In this document: positions 33,298-42,157 of the stretch, one piece after another | How the letters are laid out: each line of letters opens with the position of its first letter | Position numbering within the stretch: position 1 is the stretch's first letter | NCBI RefSeq assembly: GCF_002902985.1 | Contig: NZ_CP026167.1 | Coordinates: 744,001-808,000 of the forward strand | DNA from: Leclercia sp. LSNIH1 | GTDB lineage: Bacteria; Pseudomonadota; Gammaproteobacteria; Enterobacterales; Enterobacteriaceae | Reading direction: 5' to 3' | Length of the DNA: 64,000 nucleotides | Position numbers and translations under genes: made by a program | The notes under the pieces: generated by a model | Database searches by the model: none | What the model saw: only the letters and a program-made list of their open reading frames with translations | What the model was told of the DNA's origin: nothing

Positions 33298-35949
33298 ATG
33301 AACGAACAATATTCCGCGTTGCGTAGTAATGTCAGTATGCTCGGCAAGGTGCTGGGAGATACCATCAAGGATGCGTTGGGCGAGAACATTCTCGATCGCG
33401 TTGAAACAATCCGTAAGCTGTCCAAATCTTCCCGCGCGGGTAACGAAGCCAATCGTCAGGAGCTGCTCACCACGCTGCAGAACCTCTCCAACGACGAACT
33501 GCTCCCTGTTGCCCGAGCCTTCAGCCAGTTCCTGAACCTGGCAAACACCGCCGAGCAGTACCACAGCATTTCGCCGAATGGCGAAGGGGCCAGCAACCCG
33601 GAAGTGATTGCCCGCACGCTCAGAAAACTCAAGGACCAACCCGATCTTAACGAAGCCACCATCAAAAAGGCCGTCGAGTCCCTGTCGCTGGAGCTGGTGC
33701 TCACCGCCCACCCGACCGAGATCACCCGTCGTACCCTGATCCACAAAATGGTGGAAGTGAATAACTGCCTGAAGCAGCTGGATAACAAAGAGATCGCTGA
33801 TTACGAACGTAACCAGCTGATGCGCCGTCTGCGCCAGCTGATTGCCCAGTCCTGGCATACCGATGAAATTCGTAAGCACCGCCCAAGCCCGGTTGACGAA
33901 GCCAAATGGGGCTTTGCGGTGGTGGAAAACAGCCTGTGGGAAGGGGTGCCAAACTACCTGCGCGAGCTGAACGAGCAGCTGGAAGAGAACCTCGGCTACC
34001 GCCTGCCGGTGGATTTTGTGCCGGTACGCTTCACCTCCTGGATGGGCGGCGACCGCGACGGCAACCCGAATGTGACTGCCGACATCACCCGCCACGTACT
34101 GCTGCTGAGCCGCTGGAAAGCCACAGACCTGTTCCTGAAAGATATTCAGGTGCTCATCTCTGAGCTGTCGATGGTTGAAGCCACGCCGGAACTGCGCGAG
34201 CTGGCCGGCGAAGAGGGTGCCAGCGAGCCGTACCGTTATCTGATGAAAAAACTGCGCGGCCAGTTGCTGGCAACGCAGGCCTGGCTGGAAGCCCGCCTGA
34301 AAGGCCAGCGTCTGCCGAAGCCGGAAGGACTGCTGAGCCAGAACGAGCAGCTCTGGGATCCGCTGTATGCCTGCTATAAATCGCTGCAGGCCTGCGGTAT
34401 GGGCATCATCGCCAACGGCGAACTGCTCGACACCCTGCGCCGCGTGAAGTGTTTTGGCGTGCCGCTGGTACGTATCGACGTGCGTCAGGAGAGCACCCGT
34501 CACACCGAAGCGCTGGGCGAGCTGACCCGCTATCTTGGCATTGGCGACTATGAAAGCTGGTCAGAAGCTGACAAACAGGCCTTCCTAATCCGCGAGCTGA
34601 ACTCCAAGCGTCCGCTGCTGCCGCGCAACTGGGAGCCAAGCAACGAAACTCGCGAAGTGCTCAACACCTGCAAAGCGATCGTTGATGCGCCGAAAGGATC
34701 GGTGGCCGCCTATGTGATCTCCATGGCGAAGACCCCATCCGACGTGCTGGGTGTTCATCTGCTGCTGAAAGAGGCGGGCATCGACTATGCGCTGCCGGTG
34801 GCACCGCTGTTCGAAACCCTTGATGACCTGAACAACGCTAACGACGTGATGACCCAGCTGCTGAATATCGACTGGTATCGCGGCTTTATTCAGGGCAAAC
34901 AGATGGTGATGATTGGCTATTCCGACTCCGCAAAAGACGCGGGCGTAATGGCAGCATCCTGGGCGCAGTATCAGGCGCAGGACGCACTGATCAAGACCTG
35001 CGAGAAAGCCGGTATTGAACTGACCCTGTTCCACGGTCGCGGCGGCTCTATCGGTCGTGGCGGTGCGCCAGCGCATGCGGCGCTGCTTTCCCAGCCGCCG
35101 GGCAGCCTGAAAGGCGGTCTGCGTGTGACCGAACAGGGCGAGATGATCCGCTTCAAGTACGGCCTGCCGGAAGTGACCATCAGCAGCCTGTCGCTCTACA
35201 CCAGCGCCATTCTGGAAGCCAACCTGCTGCCGCCGCCGGAGCCGAAAGAAGCCTGGTGCCATATTATGGACGAGCTGTCAGATATCTCCTGCGATCTGTA
35301 CCGCGGCTACGTGCGTGAAAACAAAGATTTCGTGCCTTACTTCCGCTCGGCTACACCGGAGCAGGAGCTGGGTAAACTGCCGCTCGGCTCCCGTCCGGCC
35401 AAGCGTCGCCCGACCGGTGGCGTAGAGTCCCTGCGTGCCATTCCCTGGATCTTCGCGTGGACGCAAAACCGCCTGATGCTCCCGGCCTGGCTGGGTGCCG
35501 GTGCCGCGCTGCAAAAGGTGGTGGACGATGGCAAGCAGAGCGAACTGGAAACCATGTGCCGCGACTGGCCGTTCTTCTCTACCCGTCTGGGCATGCTGGA
35601 GATGGTCTTCTCCAAAGTCGACCTGTGGCTGGCGGAATACTACGACCAGCGCCTGGTGAAACCCGAGCTGTGGAAGCTGGGTAAAGAGCTGCGCGAGCTA
35701 CTGGAAGGCGACATCAAAGTGGTGCTGGCTATCGCCAACGATTCCCACCTGATGGCCGATCTGCCGTGGATTGCGGAGTCTATCCAGCTGCGTAACATCT
35801 ACACCGACCCGCTGAACGTTCTGCAGGCAGAGCTGCTGTACCGTTCACGTAAAGCGGAAGAAGAGGGTCAGGAGCCAGATCCGCGCGTGGAACAAGCGCT
35901 GATGGTCACCATCGCAGGCGTTGCGGCGGGGATGCGTAACACCGGCTAA
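33298..35949 (+). CDS. ppc: Phosphoenolpyruvate carboxylase
   Basis: Anaplerotic enzyme making oxaloacetate from PEP and bicarbonate. The 883 residues equal E. coli Ppc. Active-site segments include [13 protein letters not shown] (catalytic His), the phosphate and metal region [19 protein letters not shown], the glycine loop [14 protein letters not shown], and the C-terminal GMRNTG. The 247-bp gap to argE holds a hairpin after argE and an AT-rich promoter-like stretch near 33140-33165. Confidence 0.98.
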   Translation: MNEQYSALRSNVSMLGKVLGDTIKDALGENILDRVETIRKLSKSSRAGNEANRQELLTTLQNLSNDELLPVARAFSQFLNLANTAEQYHSISPNGEGASNPEVIARTLRKLKDQPDLNEATIKKAVESLSLELVLTAHPTEITRRTLIHKMVEVNNCLKQLDNKEIADYERNQLMRRLRQLIAQSWHTDEIRKHRPSPVDEAKWGFAVVENSLWEGVPNYLRELNEQLEENLGYRLPVDFVPVRFTSWMGGDRDGNPNVTADITRHVLLLSRWKATDLFLKDIQVLISELSMVEATPELRELAGEEGASEPYRYLMKKLRGQLLATQAWLEARLKGQRLPKPEGLLSQNEQLWDPLYACYKSLQACGMGIIANGELLDTLRRVKCFGVPLVRIDVRQESTRHTEALGELTRYLGIGDYESWSEADKQAFLIRELNSKRPLLPRNWEPSNETREVLNTCKAIVDAPKGSVAAYVISMAKTPSDVLGVHLLLKEAGIDYALPVAPLFETLDDLNNANDVMTQLLNIDWYRGFIQGKQMVMIGYSDSAKDAGVMAASWAQYQAQDALIKTCEKAGIELTLFHGRGGSIGRGGAPAHAALLSQPPGSLKGGLRVTEQGEMIRFKYGLPEVTISSLSLYTSAILEANLLPPPEPKEAWCHIMDELSDISCDLYRGYVRENKDFVPYFRSATPEQELGKLPLGSRPAKRRPTGGVESLRAIPWIFAWTQNRLMLPAWLGAGAALQKVVDDGKQSELETMCRDWPFFSTRLGMLEMVFSKVDLWLAEYYDQRLVKPELWKLGKELRELLEGDIKVVLAIANDSHLMADLPWIAESIQLRNIYTDPLNVLQAELLYRSRKAEEEGQEPDPRVEQALMVTIAGVAAGMRNTG

Positions 35950-35968
35950 GCGTAAACCTGATGTAATC

Positions 35969-35995
35969 AGGCCACACTATGTGTGGCCTTTTTTT
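35969..35995 (+). terminator. ppc terminator
   Basis: AGGCCACAC and GTGTGGCCT form a 9-bp stem with a three-base loop, followed by a T-run, 20 bp after the ppc stop. Confidence 0.92.
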
Positions 35996-36044
35996 ATGCT
36001 TACAGGTAAGGTTTTGGCTTTGTTGCAACGGGAGAAGGTAAATT

Positions 36045-36893
36045 ATGCAGCCAGATATCAGTCACATACTGGCAGAATTAATTGGTAGCCCTGTGCGGCT
36101 GGGTCATGTTCATTTTGCCAGCTCACCTTCTCCGGCCCCTGCCCTTGCATTACAGGTTGATTTCCCACGCCTTGAAATTATCCTGGAGGGCGTCGTTGAG
36201 GAGAGCGCCGCACCGGCGTTACAGCAGTACGACATCCTGTATATACCCGCGGGCGGATGGAATTTCCCTCACTGGCGACAGCCTGCGACAACCTTGAGTA
36301 TCCTCTTCGGCAAACAGCAGCTCGGTTTTAGCGTCCTGCAATGGGATGGCGTCATGCACCGCAATCTGGCTAAACAACATGTTGCCCGGCGCGGGCCGCG
36401 CATTGGTTCTTTTCTGCTGCAAACGCTGCACGAAATGCAGATGCAGCCGCAGGAGCAGCAGACCGCGCGCCTGGTCGTCGCCAGTCTGCTGAGTCATTGC
36501 AACGACCTGCTTGGCAGCCAGATCCAGACGGCATCGCGCAGCCAGGCGCTGTTCGACGCTATTCGCAGCCACATCGATGATAATTACGCTTCGCCGCTTA
36601 CCCGGGAATCCGTAGCCCAGGCGTTTTATATCTCACCCAACTACCTGTCGCATCTTTTTCAAAAAACCGGTGCGGTGGGCTTTAATGAATACCTGACGCA
36701 TATCCGTCTTGAACACGCGCGTCAGTTACTTAAGGGCTATGATCTGAAAGTGAAAGAGGTGGCGCACGCCTGCGGATTTGTCGACAGCAACTATTTTTGT
36801 CGGCTGTTTCGTAAGAACACGGAACGTTCCCCGTCAGAGTATCGTCGCCAGTATCATAGCCAGTTGACCGGTAAGGCGGTTAAGTCAGATTAA
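36045..36893 (+). CDS. yijO: AraC-family transcriptional regulator YijO
   Basis: A 282-residue AraC-family regulator. The N-terminal cupin-like region (residues about 20-110, BDILYIPAGGWNF-type turn at 67-78) is followed by a C-terminal double helix-turn-helix (about 180-270, AQAFYISPNYLSHLFQKTG and ACGFVDSNYFCRLFRK). It matches E. coli YijO, whose regulon is not established. It converges on frwD, overlapping it by 14 bp at the 3' ends, so it may regulate the adjacent frw/pfl cluster. That is inference from position. Confidence 0.9.
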   Translation: MQPDISHILAELIGSPVRLGHVHFASSPSPAPALALQVDFPRLEIILEGVVEESAAPALQQYDILYIPAGGWNFPHWRQPATTLSILFGKQQLGFSVLQWDGVMHRNLAKQHVARRGPRIGSFLLQTLHEMQMQPQEQQTARLVVASLLSHCNDLLGSQIQTASRSQALFDAIRSHIDDNYASPLTRESVAQAFYISPNYLSHLFQKTGAVGFNEYLTHIRLEHARQLLKGYDLKVKEVAHACGFVDSNYFCRLFRKNTERSPSEYRRQYHSQLTGKAVKSD

Positions 36894-37236
36894 CCTGCGT
36901 GTGCTGAGGGGCGGTTAACAACTTCCGCACGGCGCTCATTACCTTGTGCGGCTCGCGCAGAAAGGCGTTGATACCACATTTCACATAACGACAATATTCA
37001 AAGCGTTCGCTACCCGCCAGTTCAATATCGGTGATTAACAGTGCCAGATCGGCACGATGGATATCCTCTTCTGTCAGCTCGTTTTCAATCCCTAACGCCC
37101 CCTGGGTTTCGATACGGACAGCCCAGTTCTCTTGCTGACAAAGTTTTTCCAGACGCTCGGCGGCCATGTAGGTGTGCGCCACGCCGCTCACGCAGGCTGT
37201 TACCGCCACCAGTTGTCTTCCCGTCATGACTGACAT
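36880..37236 (-). CDS. frwD: PTS fructose-like EIIB component FrwD
   Basis: A 118-residue single-domain EIIB of the fructose family. The phosphorylated cysteine is C15 in VTACVSGVAHTYMAAERLE. A strong GGGAGG site six bases before ATG 37236 supports the chosen start. It is the last gene of frwC-frwB-pflD-pflC-frwD, two bases after pflC. It is less conserved than frwB in its C-terminal half. Which EIIB serves FrwC is not known. Confidence 0.92.
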   Translation of the reverse strand: MSVMTGRQLVAVTACVSGVAHTYMAAERLEKLCQQENWAVRIETQGALGIENELTEEDIHRADLALLITDIELAGSERFEYCRYVKCGINAFLREPHKVMSAVRKLLTAPQHTQVNLT

Positions 37237-37238
37237 TG

Positions 37239-38114
37239 TTAACCTCCCACGGTTACCTGAAAACCTGCACGTTCTGCCAGCAGGCGTATGGCGGCAATCT
37301 CATTCGCATCCGGCGCGGCCACATCACGCATTAACCATGTTTGCCCTAGCAGACGGTATTTTGGTTCGCCATATTGATGAAAAGGCAGTAAATGCAGCTG
37401 CCGTATCCCTGAGGGTATCAGAAATTCCAGCACGCGCGTGATGTTGGCCGAGTCCAGTGTGTAGCCCGGGATAAGCGGAACCCGGGGGATGACGTTAACC
37501 CCCTCTGCCGCCAGGCTGCGCAAGTTCTGTAACACGCGGGGCAAATTCATATTCACGATAGCCCGCGCCTGCTCTGGTTCCATGATCTTCAGGTCGAACA
37601 GCACTTCATCGCACTGCTGCGCCAGCGGCAGCAAACGCGACAACGGCGCATCACCCGCCGTCTCGATTGCGGTATGCACGCCATAACGGCGCAAACGTTG
37701 CAAAAATTGTGTGGCGAAAGGCGCCTGCATCAGTACTTCTCCGCCTGACAGCGTGACGCCGCCGCCAGAAGCGCGAAAGAAAACATCGTCTTTCATCACC
37801 TCCTGTTCCAGCTCGTCGAGCGTCACATCCCGGCCGATCCGCTCAAACGCCCCCGAAGGGCACTCATCGGCATCGCGTAAACAGGGCGCGCAATGCAGGC
37901 ATTTGCTCTCCCGGCGTACGGTTTCGATTTTTTGCGACATCGATTCAGGGTTGGCGCACCACGGACAGGTATGCGGGCACCCTTTAAAGAAGACCACGGT
38001 ACGTATGCCGCGCCCGTCATTCAGGGAGTAACGCTGGATATTGAAGATGCGCGCCACAGGCGCGCGTGTCTCAATGACCTCACAGCTGATGCGCGGTGCG
38101 GCGGATAATGTCAT
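37239..38114 (-). CDS. pflC: Glycyl-radical enzyme activase PflC
   Basis: Radical SAM activase that installs the glycyl radical on its partner, PflD here. The SAM-cluster motif is FFKGCPHTCPWCANPE. A ferredoxin-like cysteine insert follows (CLHCAPCLRDADECPSG), so auxiliary iron-sulfur clusters are expected. This is the two-ferredoxin-motif activase type seen with dehydratase-like glycyl-radical enzymes. The start chosen is ATG 38114 (MTLSAAPRISCEV, 291 residues, E. coli 292). It lies inside the 3' end of pflD (35-bp overlap); the frame is open further upstream but without conservation. Confidence 0.93.
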   Translation of the reverse strand: MTLSAAPRISCEVIETRAPVARIFNIQRYSLNDGRGIRTVVFFKGCPHTCPWCANPESMSQKIETVRRESKCLHCAPCLRDADECPSGAFERIGRDVTLDELEQEVMKDDVFFRASGGGVTLSGGEVLMQAPFATQFLQRLRRYGVHTAIETAGDAPLSRLLPLAQQCDEVLFDLKIMEPEQARAIVNMNLPRVLQNLRSLAAEGVNVIPRVPLIPGYTLDSANITRVLEFLIPSGIRQLHLLPFHQYGEPKYRLLGQTWLMRDVAAPDANEIAAIRLLAERAGFQVTVGG

Positions 38115-40377
38115 CCTGGATCTCCTTCGACAACTCGACAAAGAAGGCGCTGTATCCGGCAACCCTGACCACCAACCCGGCAAAATCCTGCGGGCGCAGC
38201 TGGGCTTCACGCAGCGTATCTCCATTCACCACGTTGAACTGAACGTGCTGTAGTTTGAGCTGGGTAAACGCGCGCAGGAAATCGGCCAGCTTTTGCAGCC
38301 CGGCATCGCCCTCAAGCGTCGCCGGAGTAAATTTCACGTTGAGCAAAGTGCCATTGGAGAGCAGATAATTATCCAGTTTACTGACTGATTTCAGCACCGC
38401 CGTAGGCCCCTGCATATCCTGACCGAGCATCGGTGAGAGACCGCCATCCGCGAGCTGCTCCCCTGCCAGCCGACCATCTGGCGTAGCTCCCACTACGGCA
38501 CCTAGCGGGACGTGCGCCGACACCGTATAAGAGCCCGGCGTGAATTGCCCACCTCTTGGATTGCGATATTTTTCGACCTCTTTGCAATAATGGCGCAGCA
38601 GTTCCGCACTAATATTGTCAACTTCGTCGATATCATTGCCATATTTATCGAAGCGGTTGATCAGACGCGCCCGGATTTTTTCTCCTTCCGGAGTGGCAAA
38701 ATTGGCTTTCAATAGTGCCAGTAGCTCATCAAAACTTAAGCGCTGCTGCTCAAACACCATCCCTTTTAATGCATGTAGCGAGTCGCTCAGGTTGGCGATC
38801 CCAATGCCCTGCACACCAGAGAAGTTATAGCGGGCGCCGCCGTCGGTGATCTCTTTTCCGTTGTCCAGGCAATCGCTGATAAAGGAAGAGAGCAGCGGCA
38901 CTGGCGCCCAGTCCCGATGCCCGATATCGCAGATATTGCTCCCTTCAACCATCAGGGCAATGTAATGGTTTATTTTGTGGCGAATATCGTCGAGCAATCC
39001 TTCATAGGTCAACCCGGCATTACCTTCGTTCTCCTGTATGGCTATTTCCATGACTTTCAGCAGGTTAAACATGGCGATATCGTGTAGACCGTAAGTTTTG
39101 CCCGGTATAGAAAGCTCAACGCAGCCAACAACGGCGTAATCCCTGGCATCTTCCAGCGACACGCCACGATTAAGGAATGCGGGCACCACCACTTCATCGT
39201 TAAAAATCTGTGGGATGCCGGTACCGAGGCGGATAGTCTCTGCCGTTTTCAGCAGGAAGGGCCTGTCGATCAGCTCGTTGACGCGTACGCCAAGATTGGG
39301 TTGCGGTAGCTGAACGCTCTGGTAGGCGTCCAGACAGAGAAATGACAATACGTTCACCGCGCTGCGGCCATTTTCGGTCAGGCCGCCTAACAGCGCGGTA
39401 TAACCGGTCGGAAACCCGGCGAAATAGCGGGCGCTACTGGTGGAGCGTAGCAGCACCACGTCATTACATTTTACCCAGAGCGATTCCAGCAGCTCTTTGA
39501 GGAACGCGGCGTCTTCGCCCTGGGTGAGCGAAGCCTGGTAGAACGGCAGCATATATTGGTCGAAGCGACCAATGGAGAGCGAACTGGCGTTCGATTCATA
39601 CTGCAAAATAATGTTCATATACCAAAACAGCTGACACGCCTGCCAGAAGGTCTGCGGCTTATGCTGCGCGTTATGCCGCGAGATCTCAGCGATGGTCAGT
39701 AGCTCCTGACGACGCGCGGCATCCGGGCAGTTTGCCGCCATCTGATCCGCCAGCAACGCATAACGCAAAATGTGGCGTTGGGAGGCTTCAAGCAGCAACA
39801 AGACGGCCTGGTAGAAGATGTTTTGTGGATCTTGCGCGCAGTGCGCGCGCATCTGGGCCACTAAGGCGCCCAAACCGTTATTCAACAAGCGCGGATAGTC
39901 GATGATAATGTGGCCCTGGCCTTTATCCGTCTGGTTAATACTGAATATTTGGGTGCCAACGGCGGCTTTTACCTCATCCGTCATCTGGCTGTTGATGAAG
40001 TCTTTCATCGAACGTTTTTCCCAGTAGGGATAAAGTTGTTCGCGATAGGTTTGCTTATCCTGCTCGCTGATTTCAAAACGGTCCTGAGGGCGGGTGGGGA
40101 ATTGATCCAGCTCTTTCAGCAGCCAGTAGGGATCCATTTCCGGAGACATAATCCCGGCGCGCGGTTTCACCGTGCGGTTACCGGCAATCAACTCCTCATC
40201 ACGAATCGCAATTTCTACGTGGTCAAGAATATACGCCGTCGCTTTCGCCCGGCGTATCATTACCGGTTCACCTTCCGTTTGTTGATGACTGGCGGTGTAA
40301 AGCACTGCGCGTTCGAGCGAAATCTCTCGTGGGTGAGCAAATAGCGCGTCTTTCAGGCGTTGGATACGGTTCGTCAT
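38080..40377 (-). CDS. pflD: Glycyl-radical enzyme PflD (formate acetyltransferase 2-like)
   Basis: A 765-residue glycyl-radical enzyme, the same length as E. coli PflD. The radical-bearing residue is G741 in RVAGYSAFF. The active site has a single cysteine, C419, in GCVE rather than the Cys-Cys of true pyruvate formate-lyase. GCxE with a Glu at 421 is the pattern of diol/glycerol-dehydratase-type and related lyases, so pyruvate formate-lyase activity is doubtful and the substrate is unknown. It is followed by its activase pflC and preceded by frwB, and needs anaerobic conditions. Confidence 0.92.
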   Translation of the reverse strand: MTNRIQRLKDALFAHPREISLERAVLYTASHQQTEGEPVMIRRAKATAYILDHVEIAIRDEELIAGNRTVKPRAGIMSPEMDPYWLLKELDQFPTRPQDRFEISEQDKQTYREQLYPYWEKRSMKDFINSQMTDEVKAAVGTQIFSINQTDKGQGHIIIDYPRLLNNGLGALVAQMRAHCAQDPQNIFYQAVLLLLEASQRHILRYALLADQMAANCPDAARRQELLTIAEISRHNAQHKPQTFWQACQLFWYMNIILQYESNASSLSIGRFDQYMLPFYQASLTQGEDAAFLKELLESLWVKCNDVVLLRSTSSARYFAGFPTGYTALLGGLTENGRSAVNVLSFLCLDAYQSVQLPQPNLGVRVNELIDRPFLLKTAETIRLGTGIPQIFNDEVVVPAFLNRGVSLEDARDYAVVGCVELSIPGKTYGLHDIAMFNLLKVMEIAIQENEGNAGLTYEGLLDDIRHKINHYIALMVEGSNICDIGHRDWAPVPLLSSFISDCLDNGKEITDGGARYNFSGVQGIGIANLSDSLHALKGMVFEQQRLSFDELLALLKANFATPEGEKIRARLINRFDKYGNDIDEVDNISAELLRHYCKEVEKYRNPRGGQFTPGSYTVSAHVPLGAVVGATPDGRLAGEQLADGGLSPMLGQDMQGPTAVLKSVSKLDNYLLSNGTLLNVKFTPATLEGDAGLQKLADFLRAFTQLKLQHVQFNVVNGDTLREAQLRPQDFAGLVVRVAGYSAFFVELSKEIQDDIIRRTAHQL

Positions 40378-40428
40378 GAGGACACTCCGGTAGAGGAAAA
40401 CACTCCCGCCCCTCAGGGCGGGTGGAGA

Positions 40429-40749
40429 TCAGGCAGTTTGCGCCAGATGCGCATCAATTTTGTTCATGATCGCTTCGGCGCGTTTTACCGCGTCGCTGAT
40501 GTTGACGCGCACGATGGTTTTTCCAGTGAAGCGCTCTTCAAATTTGATGCCGATGTCTTTGGTCAGAATGACCATATCCGCCGCGGCGATCTCTTCGGCT
40601 GTAAGCTCATTCTCCAGACCAATCGAGCCCTGCGTTTCGACTTTGACTTCCCAGCCTTTCGCTTTCGCCGCGCTTTCAAGCGCTTCCGCAGCCATGTAGG
40701 TATGCGCTACGCCAGATGGACATGCGGTTACTGCAACAATTCGGGTCAT
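40429..40749 (-). CDS. frwB: PTS fructose-like EIIB component FrwB
   Basis: A 106-residue EIIB of the fructose family, the same length as E. coli FrwB. The phosphorylated cysteine is C10 in VTACPSGVAHTYMAAEALE. It takes phosphate from an EIIA (probably the C-terminal domain of PtsA) and passes it to the sugar bound to FrwC. It lies 14 bp downstream of frwC in the same operon. Confidence 0.95.
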   Translation of the reverse strand: MTRIVAVTACPSGVAHTYMAAEALESAAKAKGWEVKVETQGSIGLENELTAEEIAAADMVILTKDIGIKFEERFTGKTIVRVNISDAVKRAEAIMNKIDAHLAQTA

Positions 40750-40763
40750 GCTCTCTTCCTCAC

Positions 40764-41843
40764 TCAGTTAATTTCAAAATCCAGATCCAGGTCGTCATCT
40801 TTTTGCGCAACCTGAGTCGTGTTCTTACGCGCCAGACTCTTCAGCACATTGACGCTCACTGCCGTTACCACCGCACCGACCACAATCGCAGCGATATAGC
40901 CCAGCTTGCCTTCCACGACGGGCAGCACAATCAGGCCGCCCCATCCGGCGTAACACTGCGCTCCAAGCATTGCCGCGGTCACGGCGCCACAGACGGAGCC
41001 CAGCATGATCGAGGGGATAACCCGCAGGGGATCGGCGGCGGCAAAAGGAATCGCCCCTTCGGTGACGCCAACACAGCCCATCACCAGAGCCGCTTTCCCG
41101 GCTTCACGCTCTTCGCCGCTGAAATTTTTACGATTAATCAGCGTTGCCAGGCCCAGCCCCAGCGGCGGCACACAGATGCCAACCGCGGCAATCGCCACGA
41201 CGGTATAAACCCCCTGAGCCACACAAATCAGCATAAAGGCATAGGCAACTTTGTTGATGGGCCCACCCATATCGAAGGCCAGCATCAGCCCCATGATCAC
41301 GGCCAGTACGACGATGCTTCCCTGCTGCATACCTTGCAGCCACTGGGTTAAGCCAGTTGTGAGCGCGCCAACAGGTTCACCCAACCCCCACATCATGATG
41401 CCTGCAGTAATAAAGGTGCCGATGATGGGGATGATGAAGATGGGCATGACGGAGCGCAGAACTTTCGCTACGGGCAGCTTTTTCAGGTAATAGACGACGA
41501 TACCGCCCAGTACCCCGGCAATAATCGCCCCGAAGAACCCGGCGCCGAAGCTGTTGCCAACCCAGGCCGCAATGGCGCAGGGCGCCAACGCCGCGCGCTC
41601 AGCAATGGAATAACCGATGTAGGCGGCCAGGAATGGCACCATCAGCGTGAGTCCGGCAACACCAATATCAAACAGTTTTTTCAGATTGGGATCGGTCGCG
41701 GCATCCGGCACCGCGCCCTTGCCGTAGAGCATTACGGATATCGCCAGCAAGATACCGCCCGCCACGACAAAGGGGATCATATGCGATACCCCTGTCATCA
41801 GATGCTGTCGCGTGTTTTTAAGAATCTGCACCAGTTCTTTCAT
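40764..41843 (-). CDS. frwC: PTS fructose-like EIIC permease FrwC
   Basis: Inner-membrane EIIC of the fructose/mannitol PTS family with about nine to ten hydrophobic segments. I started it at ATG 41843 (MKELVQILKNTRQHLM, 359 residues); a longer frame to 41894 lacks conservation. The typical EIIC segment GEPVGALTTGL and the GCVGVTEGAIPFAAADP motif of the substrate-binding region are present. It ends with an acidic tail (DDDLDLDFEIN). It is the first gene of the frwC-frwB-pflD-pflC-frwD operon, and its sugar is unknown. Confidence 0.93.
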   Translation of the reverse strand: MKELVQILKNTRQHLMTGVSHMIPFVVAGGILLAISVMLYGKGAVPDAATDPNLKKLFDIGVAGLTLMVPFLAAYIGYSIAERAALAPCAIAAWVGNSFGAGFFGAIIAGVLGGIVVYYLKKLPVAKVLRSVMPIFIIPIIGTFITAGIMMWGLGEPVGALTTGLTQWLQGMQQGSIVVLAVIMGLMLAFDMGGPINKVAYAFMLICVAQGVYTVVAIAAVGICVPPLGLGLATLINRKNFSGEEREAGKAALVMGCVGVTEGAIPFAAADPLRVIPSIMLGSVCGAVTAAMLGAQCYAGWGGLIVLPVVEGKLGYIAAIVVGAVVTAVSVNVLKSLARKNTTQVAQKDDDLDLDFEIN

Positions 41844-42027
41844 AGGTCGCTCCCGGGCTATGTTTGGCCCAAATCCATAACGATGTTGTGGCAAACAATA
41901 GGCAATCCGGCGGGGTACAGACAGTGGATAAAAACGCCATTTACTGGATTTTTGTAATATAGAAAGAAAAATGCGATCCGCCTCTTAATTTCTTCTCCTT
42001 CTGACTCGCGCCAGATAAAAGGCGTGT

Positions 42028-42043
42028 TGTGAACAAAGTCTCA
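42028..42043. promoter_or_regulatory. Candidate CRP site in the frwC-ptsA divergent region
   Basis: TGTGAACAAAGTCTCA matches the CRP consensus TGTGA-N6-TCACA at 9 of 10 core positions. It lies in the 314-bp gap (41844-42157) between the divergent frwC and ptsA transcription units, a natural place for catabolite control of a PTS cluster. No coding frame is supported in the rest of this gap. Confidence 0.5.
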
Positions 42044-42157
42044 CTTCCAGCGAGACATTACATTTGTCCAGTTTTTGGCAGAAATGTCACATAGCGCGCA
42101 TCCTCGCCACACTCGTATGCTGATTGCCATGTATGACTCGTGATTTCAGGAGTGGTT

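Noticed and set aside
33208..34503. A 431-codon minus-strand frame opposite ppc
   Set aside because: It is antisense to ppc, which is full length with all catalytic motifs.
38080..40377. pflD as a true pyruvate formate-lyase
   Set aside because: The active site has GCVE with one cysteine instead of the adjacent Cys-Cys of pyruvate formate-lyase, so the name reflects homology only.
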